Positions 53,867-63,571 of a stretch of DNA of 64,000 bases are shown in pieces. The notes under the pieces were generated by a model. It was not told the origin of the DNA and made no database searches. It saw only the letters and a program-made list of their open reading frames with translations. A program made the position numbers and the translations under genes. The stretch's first letter is position 1; every line of letters starts with the position of its first letter. Source of the DNA: Nocardiopsis sp. MG754419 (lineage in GTDB: Bacteria > Actinomycetota > Actinomycetes > Streptosporangiales > Streptosporangiaceae); the NCBI RefSeq assembly GCF_018207095.1, contig NZ_QOCZ01000002.1, forward strand, positions 1 through 64,000. The letters are read 5' to 3'.

Positions 53867-55033
53867 GTGGTCCACAGCGCAGACACCCGACAGCACGACG
53901 TCGACCCCCTGGAGGCGGCCGGTCGCCGTGCCGTGGCCCAGGCCCGCAGAGTCGTGATCAAGGTGGGGTCCTCCTCACTGACCACGTCCGACGGGCTCAT
54001 CGACGCCGGTCGCATCCGGGACCTGGTCGAGGTGTTGGCGGCCCGCCGGGCCCTCGGCCAGGAGGTGATCCTCGTCTCCTCCGGTGCCGTGGCGGCCGGG
54101 ATGACCCCGTTGGGCATGACCCGACGCCCGCGCGACCTGGCCTCGCAGCAGGCTGCCGCCAGCGTCGGTCAGGGTCTGTTGGTGGCCTCCTACACCGCCG
54201 AGCTGGTCGGGCACGGGCTGACGGCCGCGCAGGTCCTGCTCACCGTCGAGGACATGATGCGGCGGGTGCAGCACCGTAACGCGCAGCGCACCCTGCGGCG
54301 CCTCCTCGACATCGGGGCCGTGCCGATCGTCAACGAGAACGACACCGTGGCCACCCACGAGATCCGGTTCGGTGACAACGACCGTCTCGCCGCCCTGGTG
54401 GCCCACCTGATGCGCGCCGACGCCCTCGTGCTGCTCTCCGACGTCGACGCCCTGTACGACGGCAACCCCGCCGACGAGGGCACCTCGATCGTGCACCTGG
54501 TGCGCGGCCGGGCCGACCTCGACGGCATCGACATCGGCAGCAGCGGCAAGCGCGGCGTCGGCACCGGCGGCATGGTCACCAAGGTGGACTCCGCGCGCAT
54601 CGCCACCGAGGCCGGGGTGCACACCGTGCTCACCTCGGCGGCCAACGCCCGTGCGGCGCTGGCGGGGGATCGGGTGGGCACGTTCTTCGCCCCCGCCGAC
54701 GGTCGCCGTCCCTCCGCGCGCCAGCTGTGGTTGGCGCACGCCACCGCCGGTCGGGGGAGTCTGGTGCTGGACCCCGGTGCGGTCAGGGCCGTGGTCCGCG
54801 AGAAGGCGTCCCTGCTGCCCGCGGGGGTGGTGAAGGTGCACGGTGAGTTCAGCGCCGGTGATCCGGTGGACCTGCGGGACGAGTCGGGGACGGTGGTCGC
54901 CCGCGGTCTGGTGAACTACGACGCCGCCGAGGTCCCCGACCTCATGGGCCGTTCCACCCGCTGGCTGGCCCGGGAACTGGGCCCCTCCTACGAACGCGAG
55001 CTGGTCCACCGCGACGACCTCGTGGTGCTCTAG
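53867..55033 (+). CDS. proB: Glutamate 5-kinase
   Basis: First enzyme of proline biosynthesis; phosphorylates glutamate. The 388-residue protein has an amino-acid kinase domain ('RRVVIKVGSSSLTT', 'VSSGAVAAGMTPLG', 'VNENDTVATHEIRFGDND', 'LLSDVDALY', 'GTGGMVTKVDSA') and a C-terminal PUA domain (about 295-385, 'GSLVLDPGAVRAV', 'VARGLVNYDAAEV'). The start is GTG 53867. proA lies 3.6 kb downstream, separated by an unrelated hydrolase, SDR genes and a PemK-like gene. Confidence 0.96.
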   Translation: MVHSADTRQHDVDPLEAAGRRAVAQARRVVIKVGSSSLTTSDGLIDAGRIRDLVEVLAARRALGQEVILVSSGAVAAGMTPLGMTRRPRDLASQQAAASVGQGLLVASYTAELVGHGLTAAQVLLTVEDMMRRVQHRNAQRTLRRLLDIGAVPIVNENDTVATHEIRFGDNDRLAALVAHLMRADALVLLSDVDALYDGNPADEGTSIVHLVRGRADLDGIDIGSSGKRGVGTGGMVTKVDSARIATEAGVHTVLTSAANARAALAGDRVGTFFAPADGRRPSARQLWLAHATAGRGSLVLDPGAVRAVVREKASLLPAGVVKVHGEFSAGDPVDLRDESGTVVARGLVNYDAAEVPDLMGRSTRWLARELGPSYERELVHRDDLVVL

Positions 55034-55244
55034 GAGGCCGGCCCGCCGGGAACCGGGGGGTGGGGGGAGCGGCGTCCCGGGGAACCCCGCGTGCGAAGAT
55101 CACCGCCGCTCGGCAGGGTCGCCACCTGCGCCGTCACCCCTGCGGGCATCCGAGAACCGCGCGCCACGCCGGCCCTCCTCGACACGTCCCCGCCCATCCG
55201 TGAAAGGGTGCAGCACAGAGCTTCCTGAGGAGGGTGCCGCCCCC

Positions 55245-56132
55245 ATGTCGAGTCTGATGACACACCTGCTGTCGTTGGCGTTGCGCGTGGTGCGCAAGCG
55301 GACCCTGGAGTCGGTGGAGGACTCCCAGGAGTGGATGCACGAACCGAAGGACGACCCGGACCCGCCCCTGTGGCTCACCCAACGCCACTGGATCACCCAC
55401 CGGGAGATCGGCGGCTTCTCCGGCTACACCGTGCTTCCACGGGAGGTCGAGCAGCCGAGCAAGGCCGTGTTGTACGTGCACGGCGGCACCTACGTCAGCG
55501 AGATCTCCGCCTGGCACTGGGTCCTCATCTCCCGTATGGCCGACGCGGGGTGCCGGGTGGAGGTCCCCATCTACGGCCTGGCCCCCGAACACACCTACCG
55601 GGAGGCGTTCGGTCTCCTGCACCGGATGTACGAGGACCTGCTGGAGGACGTGGCACCCGAGCGCACGCTGCTGGCCGGGGACTCCGCCGGTGGCGGGCTC
55701 GCCCTGGCCCTGGCCCAGACCCTGCCGGAGGTGGGGCTGCCCGAGCCGGCTCGCCTGGCGCTCATCTCACCGTGGGCGGACCTGACGATGTCCAACCCCG
55801 ACATCGCCGAGGTCGAGGAGGAGGACCCCTGGCTCAGTCCGGTGGGTCTGCTGGAGGCCGCGCACTCCTGGGCGGGCGGCGACGACCTGACCGAACCCCG
55901 GCTGAGCCCCGTCTACGGACGGATGGCGGGACTGCCGCCGATGGACCTGTACATCGGTACCCGTGACCTCCTGCTCCCCGACACCCGTCGCCTGCACGAC
56001 CAGGTGACCGAGGCCGGGGGAGAGGCGCACCTCTTCGAGGAGGAGGGCGCCTTCCACATCCACCCGCTGGTCCCGGTCCCCGAGGGCGGCGACGCCCGGG
56101 CGCGCATCATGCGGACCGTCGAGGAGTTGTGA
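55245..56132 (+). CDS. Alpha/beta-hydrolase fold-3 (HSL-type) esterase
   Basis: A 295-residue hydrolase of the hormone-sensitive-lipase-like group. It has the oxyanion motif HGGT (79-82, in 'VLYVHGGTYVSE'), nucleophile Ser147 in 'LAGDSAGGGLALAL', Asp241 in 'IGTRDLLLPDT' and a catalytic His at 271 or 273 in 'GAFHIHPLV'. It should cleave short-chain esters; the substrate is unknown. GAGGAGGG lies upstream of ATG 55245, at slightly long spacing. It converges on two overlapping SDR genes (27-nt gap), which may serve a related lipid pathway. Confidence 0.88.
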   Translation: MSSLMTHLLSLALRVVRKRTLESVEDSQEWMHEPKDDPDPPLWLTQRHWITHREIGGFSGYTVLPREVEQPSKAVLYVHGGTYVSEISAWHWVLISRMADAGCRVEVPIYGLAPEHTYREAFGLLHRMYEDLLEDVAPERTLLAGDSAGGGLALALAQTLPEVGLPEPARLALISPWADLTMSNPDIAEVEEEDPWLSPVGLLEAAHSWAGGDDLTEPRLSPVYGRMAGLPPMDLYIGTRDLLLPDTRRLHDQVTEAGGEAHLFEEEGAFHIHPLVPVPEGGDARARIMRTVEEL

Positions 56133-56159
56133 GGGCACCGAGCGCACCGCGGGAACCGC

Positions 56160-56909
56160 TCACGTCAGCCGTCGGACCACCGACAAGGGCAGGCGTTCGA
56201 GCAGGAACCCGATCGGCACCCAGGGCCAGGCCGGTACGTAGGCCTTGACCCTGCGTTTCTCGATGGCCGTCACCATCGACCGGACCCCCACGTCGAGGTC
56301 CACCATGAACCGGGTCCGGTGCGCCACGTGCTCGTTCATCTCCGTGCGGATGTAGCCCGGGTGGATCACGGACACGTCCACGCCCGGCACGTTCTCCGAG
56401 CGCAACCCCTCGGCGAGGGCGGACACCCCCGCCTTGGTGGCGGCGTAGACGGTCATGGCCCTGCGCATGCCGCGCAGCGCCGACATCGACGAGATCATCA
56501 CCAGGTGTCCGTGACCCTGTGCGCGGAAGATCTCCATGGCCGCCTCCGTCTGCGCCAACGCTCCCACGAAGTTGGTCAGGGCGGTCCGGCGGTTGACGTC
56601 AGGGCGACCCGTGCCGATCGCGGCGCCCCGGCCCAGACCCGCGTTGACGATCACCCGGTCCACGGTTCCGAGCTCGGCGGCGATCTCCGTGAAGGCGGTG
56701 GAGACGGCCTCGCCGTCGGTGACGTCCAGGACCCTGAGCACCACCCGTCGATCGGGGTGCGCGGCGGTGATCTCCTCGCGCAGCGCCGCCAACCGCTCGC
56801 CGCGTCGCGCGCCCAGTCCCAGGTCGTAGCCGAGAGCCGCGAACCGGCGCGCCATCTCGGCTCCGAGCCCCGCCGACGCACCCGTGATGATGATGGTCCC
56901 CTTGCTCAT
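56160..56909 (-). CDS. Short-chain dehydrogenase/reductase (second gene of an SDR pair)
   Basis: A 249-residue Rossmann-fold oxidoreductase. It has cofactor motif 'ITGASAGLGAEM', catalytic Ser in 'MISSMSALRG' and Tyr/Lys in 'VYAATKAG'. After the core a hydrophobic C-terminal stretch ('YVPAWPWVPIGFLLERLPL') suggests membrane association, as in SDRs acting on lipids. ATG 56909 overlaps the stop of the upstream SDR by 4 nt, so the two are translationally coupled and probably act in one pathway. Confidence 0.88.
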   Translation of the reverse strand: MSKGTIIITGASAGLGAEMARRFAALGYDLGLGARRGERLAALREEITAAHPDRRVVLRVLDVTDGEAVSTAFTEIAAELGTVDRVIVNAGLGRGAAIGTGRPDVNRRTALTNFVGALAQTEAAMEIFRAQGHGHLVMISSMSALRGMRRAMTVYAATKAGVSALAEGLRSENVPGVDVSVIHPGYIRTEMNEHVAHRTRFMVDLDVGVRSMVTAIEKRRVKAYVPAWPWVPIGFLLERLPLSVVRRLT

Positions 56910-57742
56910 GCGCGGTGCTCCCTGGGTCGGGTGCGGTCGGGGTCGACGCGTCGCCGGACGCCCTCGGCCACCCGGCGCATCGTGCGGTCGTACAGAGGAC
57001 GCAGGAGCCGTTTGGCGAGCAGGGCGGTCCGTCCCGCCGGTTCGGTGAGGATGAGGTGACGGCGCCGGTCGACCCCCTTGAGGACGCGGGCGGCGATGAC
57101 GTCCGCGGTCACCGTGGAGCCCTCGATCAGCTGGTGGGCCGCGACCTCGACGTCCGGGTCGCCGCTCCTCAGGGAAGAGGCCAGCCCGGTGCGGAAGAAC
57201 GACGGGCACGCGACCGAGGTGGTCACACCGTAGGGGGCGAGTTCGTGGTGGAGGGTCTCGCTGAGCGCCACGATCGCGGCCTTGACCGCGTTGTAGGAGC
57301 TCATGGTCGGCGGATGCACGAGCCCGGCCATCGAGGCGATGTTGACGATGTGCCCCGAGCCCTGCCGTTTCCACATCGGCGTGAAGGTGCGACATCCCCG
57401 GACCACACCGAACAGGTTGATCTCGGTGATCCACCGCCAGTCGTCCATGGTGAGCATGTCGATGCGTCCGCCCGCGGCCACACCGGCGTTGTTGACGAGC
57501 AGGTCCAGCCCGCCCCACGTGTGTTCGACGTGGGTGAGGGCGCCCTCCCAGTCCTCGTCGGAGGTCACGTCCAGCCGCAGGTAGGCGACGCCCGCGGGGA
57601 GCCCTTCGGGGGCCGTCTCGGCCAGGTCGCCGGCGAGCACCCGGTCCCCGCGCGCGGCGAGGGCGGCGACGAGCGCCGCGCCCAGCCCGGAGGCGGCGCC
57701 GGTGACCAGGACCCGGCGGCCGGTGCCGCCGGGGGCGCTCAT
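56906..57742 (-). CDS. Short-chain dehydrogenase/reductase (first gene of an SDR pair)
   Basis: A 278-residue SDR: '[20 protein letters not shown]', '[12 protein letters not shown]', '[13 protein letters not shown]' (Ser) and '[20 protein letters not shown]' (Tyr-x3-Lys). The C-terminal ~60 residues are Arg-rich with '[20 protein letters not shown]', resembling the CMR-type SDRs common in mycobacteria. Substrate unknown; a hydrophobic alcohol or ketone is plausible. ATG 57742. It is divergent from the PemK-like gene. Confidence 0.88.
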   Translation of the reverse strand: MSAPGGTGRRVLVTGAASGLGAALVAALAARGDRVLAGDLAETAPEGLPAGVAYLRLDVTSDEDWEGALTHVEHTWGGLDLLVNNAGVAAGGRIDMLTMDDWRWITEINLFGVVRGCRTFTPMWKRQGSGHIVNIASMAGLVHPPTMSSYNAVKAAIVALSETLHHELAPYGVTTSVACPSFFRTGLASSLRSGDPDVEVAAHQLIEGSTVTADVIAARVLKGVDRRRHLILTEPAGRTALLAKRLLRPLYDRTMRRVAEGVRRRVDPDRTRPREHRA

Positions 57743-58065
57743 CCGCGCACTCCGTGCCGCGAGCGGGCGAGGGAGGACCCGCAGGGGCCGCCTCCGGTCC
57801 GCCGCCCCGCGGGGCCGGTCCGGTGGGACCGCGCTTTCAGGGTGCAGTCGGCGCGGGGACGGAGCCGATCGAGGGGGTCGGACGCGTGGGTGGAGGGTGC
57901 GACGTTCATGGCGTCGACACTACGGCGTCGTCCCGCGACGCCGAGCGTGTGCCCGAGGCGCGGGCCGCACACGGGCGGCCACCCTGTCCTCTCTCCCCGG
58001 CCCGACGTGCGAGGAAGGATCACCGCGGCGTACCGTCGGCGCCCGGGTGCCTCTAGGATGCGGGC
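57743..58065. other. Divergent intergenic region between SDR pair and PemK-like gene
   Basis: 323 bp with no supportable gene. It must contain the promoters of both divergent units. I see no clear inverted repeat or -35/-10 pair. Confidence 0.45.
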
Positions 58066-58512
58066 GTGAGCCAACAGACGACACAGAACAGCGACTCCCA
58101 CCCGCACGAGGGCGCCGTCCGCGAGGTCCCCACCGGGCGCAACGCCACCACGCTCGTGTACGCCCCGGAGAAGGACGGGCTCGCCGACGCCGGCGAGATC
58201 GTGTGGACCTGGGTGCCCTTCGAGGAGGACGCCACCCAGGGCAAGGACCGTCCCCTGCTCGTGGTCGGCCGCAAGGGCCGCCGCCTGCACGGCCTGATGC
58301 TCTCCTCCCAGCGCCCCGAGGAGCACGAGCGCCAGGACTGGTTGCCGATCGGCTCCGGCCCCTGGGACCGCGAGGGTCGCGACTCCTTCCTGCGCGTGGA
58401 CCGCCTCTTCGAGTTCGACGAGGCCGCCATCCGTCGGGAGGCCGCCGTGATGGACGAACGCGTCTTCTGGAAGGTCGCCGCGGTGCTGCGCGACCGCTAC
58501 GGCTGGAGCTGA
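58066..58512 (+). CDS. PemK/MazF-like protein
   Basis: A 148-residue protein with the SH3-like barrel pattern of the PemK/MazF family: '[14 protein letters not shown]', '[20 protein letters not shown]', '[17 protein letters not shown]'. The family contains ribosome-independent RNases acting as toxins, but many actinobacterial chromosomal members are solo and of unknown activity. The first ~35 residues are polar and unlike MazF. No antitoxin-sized gene is adjacent on either side. GTG 58066 is used. It lies 164 nt upstream of proA. Confidence 0.75.
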   Translation: MSQQTTQNSDSHPHEGAVREVPTGRNATTLVYAPEKDGLADAGEIVWTWVPFEEDATQGKDRPLLVVGRKGRRLHGLMLSSQRPEEHERQDWLPIGSGPWDREGRDSFLRVDRLFEFDEAAIRREAAVMDERVFWKVAAVLRDRYGWS

Positions 58513-58676
58513 CGCTTCGGCCCCCGGCGCGCGGAACCGGGCCCTCCGGTCTGTGGACGACTCCCGCGGTGGTCGACCGCGCGCTATACGCTGGGAACGT
58601 TCCCCCCGGCAGTGGCGCCTCTCGACGATGCGGACGTCACCGGCCGGGGCGGCCTCCCACACAAGGAAGCCCGAAG

Positions 58677-59960
58677 ATGACAGTCAACAGTGACATCGAG
58701 CGCCAGGTCCACGCCGTGGCCGAGCGGGCCGGGGCCGCAGCGGTCGACCTCGCCACGCTCAGCAGGTCGGTGAAGGACGCGGCCCTGGGCGCGATCGCCG
58801 ACGCCCTGGTCAAGCGGGCCGACGAGATCACCGCGGCCAACGCCGAGGACGTCGCGCGCGCCCGCGCCGAGGGCACGAGCCCGGCCATGATCGACCGGCT
58901 CACCCTCACCCCGCAGCGGATCGAGGCCGTCGCCGACGCCGTGCGCGAGATCGTCGAGCTCCCCGACCCGGTGGGGGAGTCGGTGCGCGGCGGGGTGCTC
59001 CCCAACGGTCTGGACCTACGACAGATCCGCGTGCCACTGGGCGTCATCGGGATCATCTACGAGGGCAGGCCCAACGTCACCGTGGACGCCGCCGCCCTGT
59101 GCCTCAAGAGCGGTAACGCCGCCCTGCTGCGGGGTTCCTCCTCCGCATACCACTCCAACACCGCCATCGTGAAGGTCCTGCGCGAGGCGCTGGAGGGCAC
59201 CGAGGTACCGGTCGACGCGATCCAGATGGTGCCCGGGCGCACCCGGGAGTCCTCCACAGCGCTGATGCGGGCCCGCGGTCTGGTCGACGTGCTGATCCCC
59301 CGTGGCGGCGGTTCCCTCATCCAGGCCGTGGTGCGCGACTCGACCGTCCCGGTCATCGAGACCGGTGAGGGCCTGTGCCACGTCTACGTCGACGCCGGCG
59401 CCGACCTGGACAAGGCGGTGGCCATCGCCACCAACGCCAAGGCCCAGCGCTGTTCGGTGTGCAACTCCGCCGAGACGCTCCTGGTACACGAGGCGATCGC
59501 GGAGGCCTACCTGCCGCGGGTGCTGGCCTCCATGGCCGAGGCCGGCGTGACCGTGCACGGCGACCCTCGGGTCATGGCGGTCGCCGCCTCCCACGCGACC
59601 GGTGCCACGGTGGTCGAGGCCACCGAGGAGGACTGGGCCACCGAATACCTGTCCATGGACCTCTCCGTGCGCGTGGTGCCCGACGTCGACGCGGCACTGG
59701 AGCACATCCGGACCTACTCCACCCGGCACACCGAGGCCATCGTCACCGACTCGCTCGCCACGTCCCGGTACTTCGTCGCCCGGGTGGACTCGGCCGCGGT
59801 GATGATCAACGCCTCCACCCGTTTCACGGACGGTGGCGAGTTCGGGTTCGGTGCGGAAATCGGCATTTCCACCCAGAAACTGCACGCCAGGGGGCCGATG
59901 GGGCTCACTGAAATGACGTCGACCAAGTACGTGGTCACCGGAGACGGTCACCTGAAGTGA
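58677..59960 (+). CDS. proA: Glutamate-5-semialdehyde dehydrogenase (gamma-glutamyl phosphate reductase)
   Basis: Second enzyme of proline biosynthesis, reducing gamma-glutamyl phosphate with NADPH. The 427-residue protein has an aldehyde-dehydrogenase-like fold with '[20 protein letters not shown]', '[11 protein letters not shown]', catalytic Cys in '[16 protein letters not shown]' and the C-terminal '[16 protein letters not shown]'. ATG 58677 follows 'ACAAGGAAG'. A terminator follows. In several actinobacteria nadD lies downstream; here it does not. Confidence 0.96.
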   Translation: MTVNSDIERQVHAVAERAGAAAVDLATLSRSVKDAALGAIADALVKRADEITAANAEDVARARAEGTSPAMIDRLTLTPQRIEAVADAVREIVELPDPVGESVRGGVLPNGLDLRQIRVPLGVIGIIYEGRPNVTVDAAALCLKSGNAALLRGSSSAYHSNTAIVKVLREALEGTEVPVDAIQMVPGRTRESSTALMRARGLVDVLIPRGGGSLIQAVVRDSTVPVIETGEGLCHVYVDAGADLDKAVAIATNAKAQRCSVCNSAETLLVHEAIAEAYLPRVLASMAEAGVTVHGDPRVMAVAASHATGATVVEATEEDWATEYLSMDLSVRVVPDVDAALEHIRTYSTRHTEAIVTDSLATSRYFVARVDSAAVMINASTRFTDGGEFGFGAEIGISTQKLHARGPMGLTEMTSTKYVVTGDGHLK

Positions 59961-59989
59961 CCGTGCGACGGAGGTCGTGAAACGAGACG

Positions 59990-60021
59990 GAAGGGCCGTT
60001 CGGGTGACCGGGCGGCCCTTC
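59990..60021 (+). terminator. Hairpin after proA
   Basis: GAAGGGCCG (59990-59998) pairs with CGGCCCTTC (60013-60021), 9 bp, 14-nt loop, 30 nt after the stop. The rest of the 305-bp gap before the next gene has no recognised element. Confidence 0.6.
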
Positions 60022-60265
60022 TCCGTGGGCGATTCCGTGGTGTACCGGCCTCCGGTGCCCAGGGGAAACGCACGGCGCGGTGGTCACTCGGTTCACCACC
60101 CTCGTTCTCCTCGTCGAAACCTGGACAGAAGCGAAACTTCCCCGGACAAGTATTCCCAAAGCGGGCGTCGCTCGGTACTTTCACTGTGGTGTCCACGACG
60201 CTCTTCCCGCACCCGATTCAGGAGCGTCGGACCCCCACCGGTCACGACGAAAGGAAATCCCCCGC

Positions 60266-61240
60266 ATGAAGCTCGGGAGTAAGATCGCCGCGTCCACCGC
60301 CACCGCGGCTCTGGCGATCGGCGGCGTCACCCTCATGTCCGCCCCGGCCCAGGCCGACCTGGTCACCCTCTGCTCCGGCCACGGTGGCGCGATCACTCTG
60401 CCCACGAACCTCAAGGTCGAGGCGGGTAAAAGCTGCTTCCTGGACGGCACCGTGATCCAGGGCGACGTCACTGTGGAGGAGGGTGCGAACCTCCACATCA
60501 TCAGCGGATCCATCACCGGCGAGGTGTCGGTCGACAGCGACGCCTACTTCGACGCGGCCGACACCACGGTCGACGGTGACGTCGTCAACTCCGGCTCCTA
60601 TGGCACCTACCTTGAGGACGGCACCTCGGTCGCCACCCTGAAGGCCCAGGCCGCCGAGGGCTCCGCCAACGACGGTTTCGTCTACGTGGTCGGCTCCTCC
60701 GCCACCTCCGTGGACGCCACCATCGGTGAGATCTACGTCAACGGCGGCCGCATCAGCGGGGACGTCAGCGCCGACGGCGTCGTCTACGCCGACATCTACG
60801 ACAGCGTCGTCCGCGGCGCCCTCACCGTCAACGGCGCCGCCTCCGGTGGCATCCTCTGCGACAGCGAGGTGCTCGGCGACGCCACCTACAGCGCGAGCTC
60901 CGGCCCGGTCGCGGTCGGCGCCGGCGAGACCGAGGGCTACTGCTCCTCCGTCAACTACATCGACGGCGACCTGTCGGTCACCGGCATCTCCGGTGGCGCC
61001 TACATCGACAACAACATCGTCGGTGGCGACCTGGTCGCCAACGGCAACAGCCCGACCGCCCAGATCGGTGACGCCAACCGGGTCCGCGGCGGCGTCATCA
61101 CCGAGGAGGTCGCCATGCGCGCGCTGGCCGCCGAGGTGACCGCCGAGTTCGAGGCCCACGAGGCCGACCTGGAGGAGCAGGTCGAGGAGGCCCGCGCCGA
61201 GACCGTCGAGACGGCTCTCGAGGCCGGTCCCGCCTTCTAG
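60266..61240 (+). CDS. Secreted beta-solenoid (bactofilin-like) protein
   Basis: A 324-residue exported protein with a signal peptide (1-30, ending 'SAPAQA-D'). The mature part is a run of short Gly/Asp/Val-rich rungs such as 'GTVIQGDVTVEEGANLHII', 'GSITGEVSVDSD', 'GRISGDVSADGVVYADI' and 'YIDGDLSVTGISGGAYI'. This periodicity fits a right-handed beta-helix or bactofilin-like solenoid. Four cysteines lie in turns. The last ~45 residues are a charged helix ('EFEAHEADLEEQVEEARAE'). A surface or adhesion role is possible but unproven. AAAGGAA precedes ATG 60266. It stands alone. Confidence 0.75.
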   Translation: MKLGSKIAASTATAALAIGGVTLMSAPAQADLVTLCSGHGGAITLPTNLKVEAGKSCFLDGTVIQGDVTVEEGANLHIISGSITGEVSVDSDAYFDAADTTVDGDVVNSGSYGTYLEDGTSVATLKAQAAEGSANDGFVYVVGSSATSVDATIGEIYVNGGRISGDVSADGVVYADIYDSVVRGALTVNGAASGGILCDSEVLGDATYSASSGPVAVGAGETEGYCSSVNYIDGDLSVTGISGGAYIDNNIVGGDLVANGNSPTAQIGDANRVRGGVITEEVAMRALAAEVTAEFEAHEADLEEQVEEARAETVETALEAGPAF

Positions 61241-61487
61241 GCGCACTCACCCCACCTCGGTCCTTCACCGGGCCCCGGCCCGTGTCCGGGTGTCGGCCAT
61301 GACGGGAACGCAGGGGTCCGGGCGTCGCGACGCCCACGGGGACCCTGGTCGACCGGGTCCCGTTCCCTGCGGAACCCGGTCGGCGCCCGGACGAAGGACA
61401 CCTTCACGGCAGCGTCGACGGCCACCGGCCGTCGGCGCTGCCGTCGTCGTGACCCCGACCGTGCGCCCGACGGGTCCGCTCCTCCCT

Positions 61488-61547
61488 CATGACCCAATTT
61501 ATGTCGTACTCGTGACGGTGGTCATGTTCGGGTGATATCTTCGCGCC
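61488..61547 (+). promoter_or_regulatory. Promoter and inverted repeat of the SDR-ECH-RidA operon
   Basis: CATGACC (61488-61494) and GGTCATG (61520-61526) form an inverted repeat. A -10-like TATCTT (61536-61541) ends 6 nt before ATG 61548, with GTGACG (61512-61517) about 18 nt further up. This spacing predicts a leaderless mRNA starting at or near the ATG. The right arm lies between -35 and -10, so a bound repressor would block it; PaaX downstream is a candidate. The rest of the 307-bp gap shows no gene. Confidence 0.4.
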
Positions 61548-62312
61548 ATGGCTGACTCCGAACGGCGGGCCGTGGTCTCCGGTGGCTCCGGTGGCATCGG
61601 ACGGGCCGTCGTGTTCGCCCTCGCCGAGGCCGGGTACGAGGTGGTCGCGCTCGGCCGCGCCGCGGACCGTCTGGCCGCGCTCACCGACGACGCCCGGACA
61701 CGGGGCCACCGTGTCACCACCCGCGTCTGTGACCTCACCGACGACTCCGCCGTGGCCGACCTGGCCGGCGCGCTCGGCCCCGTCTCGATCCTGGTCAACA
61801 ACGCCGGGGCGGCGCGCAGCGCCCGTCTGCGCGACACCGACGTCGACCTGTGGCACCACCACCTGGACGCCAACGCCACCTCCGCGTTCCTGCTCACCCG
61901 CGCCGTACTGCCCGGCATGCGCGAACGCGACCACGGTCGCGTGGTCTTCGTGGCCTCCACCGCGGCGCACGTCGGCACCCGCTACACCGTCGCCTACGCC
62001 GCCGCCAAACACGCCGTTCTGGGGCTGGCCCGATCCGTGGCCGACGAGGTCGCCGGGACCGGCGTCACCAGCAACGCCGTGTGTCCGGCCTTCGTCCGTA
62101 CCCCGATGACCGAACGCTCGGTGGCCCGCGTCGCCGAGCGCACCGGGCGCGACCCGCGCCAGGCCGAACGCGCCCTCGCCGAGTCCACGCCCCTGGGGCG
62201 GCTCATCGAACCGGAGGAGGTGGCCGCCGCCGTCGCCTACCTGGCGAGCCCCCTGGCCGGGGCGGTCAACGGCCAGTCCCTCACCCTCGATGGAGGAGAC
62301 ACCCAACGATGA
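61548..62312 (+). CDS. SDR family oxidoreductase (3-hydroxyacyl-CoA/3-oxoacyl reductase-like)
   Basis: A 254-residue classical SDR: 'VSGGSGGIGRAVVFALA', 'SILVNNAGAARSA', Ser in 'FVASTAAHVGTR' and 'YAAAKHAVLGLARSVADE', ending 'AGAVNGQSLTLDGGDTQR' as in FabG-type enzymes. It probably oxidises or reduces a 3-hydroxyacyl-CoA intermediate. There is no ribosome-binding site just upstream of ATG 61548, consistent with leaderless translation. It overlaps the enoyl-CoA hydratase gene by 4 nt. Confidence 0.9.
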   Translation: MADSERRAVVSGGSGGIGRAVVFALAEAGYEVVALGRAADRLAALTDDARTRGHRVTTRVCDLTDDSAVADLAGALGPVSILVNNAGAARSARLRDTDVDLWHHHLDANATSAFLLTRAVLPGMRERDHGRVVFVASTAAHVGTRYTVAYAAAKHAVLGLARSVADEVAGTGVTSNAVCPAFVRTPMTERSVARVAERTGRDPRQAERALAESTPLGRLIEPEEVAAAVAYLASPLAGAVNGQSLTLDGGDTQR

Positions 62313-63136
62313 GCGCCTTCCGCGGTTCCGCGCCGTTCACCGACCGGTGGGACCACTTCGACCTGCAGTGGGCCGACGGGGTCACCACCGTGACCCTCGA
62401 CCGCCCGGACCGACTCAACGCCCTCACCTTCGAGACCTACGCCGACCTGCGCGACCTCCTCCTGGAACTGCCGCACCGGGACGACACCCGAGCGCTCGTC
62501 CTGCGCGGCGGCGGCCGGGCGTTCTGTTCCGGCGGCGACGTCGACGCGATCATCGGCCGCACCCTGGAGATGGCCCCCGACGAACTCCTCGCCTTCACCC
62601 GTATGACGGGTGAGGTCGTTCGGGCGATGCGCGAGTGCCCGATCCCCGTGATCGCCGGGATCCACGGCATGGCCGCGGGGGCGGGCGCCGTCCTGGCGTT
62701 GGCCGCGGACTTCCGGGTGGTGGCCCGCTCGGCCCGCTTCGCCTTCCTGTTCACCAAGGTGGGGCTGGCCGGCGCCGACATGGGCGCCGCCTACCTGCTG
62801 CCCCGCATGGTGGGTCTGGGCAACGCCACCCGCGTCCTCATGCTCGGTGACACCCTCGACTCCGCCGAGGCGGAACGGATCGGCCTGGTCAGCGAACTGG
62901 TCGAGGACGACGGGCTCGACGCCGCGGTGGAGCGGCTCGCCGGACGTCTGGCCCAGGGGCCCGCCTTCGCCCACGCCCAGACCAAGGCCCTGCTGTCCCG
63001 GGAGCTCGACATGAGCCTGTCGGGCGCCATCGAACTGGAGGCCATGACCCAGGCGCTGCTCATGCGCGGTGAGGACTACGCCGAGTTCCACGCCGCCTTC
63101 ACCGGTCGTCGTGCCCCCGAGTGGAAGGGACGCTGA
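62309..63136 (+). CDS. Enoyl-CoA hydratase/isomerase family protein
   Basis: A 275-residue crotonase-fold enzyme. It has 'VTLDRPDRLNALTFETYADL', oxyanion-hole loop 'GGGRAFCSGGDVDAII' and 'GMAAGAGAVLALAADFR', then 'VGLAGADMGAAYLLPRMVG'. It acts on CoA thioesters, hydrating or isomerising an enoyl or aromatic-derived ring intermediate. ATG 62309 overlaps the SDR stop (ATGA); RidA follows at once after its stop. The set SDR-ECH-RidA next to PaaX resembles CoA-linked anthranilate/salicylate-type clusters; that specific pathway is inference. Confidence 0.9.
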   Translation: MSAFRGSAPFTDRWDHFDLQWADGVTTVTLDRPDRLNALTFETYADLRDLLLELPHRDDTRALVLRGGGRAFCSGGDVDAIIGRTLEMAPDELLAFTRMTGEVVRAMRECPIPVIAGIHGMAAGAGAVLALAADFRVVARSARFAFLFTKVGLAGADMGAAYLLPRMVGLGNATRVLMLGDTLDSAEAERIGLVSELVEDDGLDAAVERLAGRLAQGPAFAHAQTKALLSRELDMSLSGAIELEAMTQALLMRGEDYAEFHAAFTGRRAPEWKGR

Positions 63137-63571
63137 GTGGAACCCGCATACCCGTCGCCCACACCGCACACCCTGGTCAACCCGCCCGAACTCGGTCCCC
63201 ACCCGGGGTTCTCGCACGCGGTGGTGCCCGCACCCGGGCGCCTCGTGCACCTGGCCGGGCAGATCGCGTCCGGGCCCGACGGCGGACTGGTCGCCGGGCC
63301 CCTGGTCGACCAGTTCGAGCGGGCCCTGACCAACGTCGTCGTCGCCCTGGGCGCCTGCGGGGGTGCCCCCGAACACCTGGTGCGTCTGTGCGTCTACACC
63401 ACCGATGTCGCCGGGTACCGGGCCTTCGGCCGTGAGCTCGGGCGCGCCTACCGCGCCCACATGGGCCGTCACTACCCGGCCATGGCCCTGTTCGGCGTGG
63501 TCGAGCTGTTCGAACCGGGTGCCCTGGTGGAACTCGTCGGCGAGGCCGTCATCCCCGCTCCGGTGGGGTGA
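63137..63571 (+). CDS. RidA family protein (YjgF/UK114)
   Basis: A 144-residue RidA-fold protein: 'HAVVPAPGRLVHLAGQIASG', 'QFERALTNVVVALGACG' and 'YPAMALFGVVELFEPGALVE'. Family members hydrolyse reactive enamines/imines or act in catabolic ring pathways. The residue usually Arg in 'ARxxVEV' is not evident ('EPGALVELVG'), so it may be of a subfamily lacking imine deaminase activity. GTG 63137 directly follows the hydratase stop. Its 3' end overlaps the convergent PaaX gene by 23 bp. Confidence 0.85.
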   Translation: MEPAYPSPTPHTLVNPPELGPHPGFSHAVVPAPGRLVHLAGQIASGPDGGLVAGPLVDQFERALTNVVVALGACGGAPEHLVRLCVYTTDVAGYRAFGRELGRAYRAHMGRHYPAMALFGVVELFEPGALVELVGEAVIPAPVG

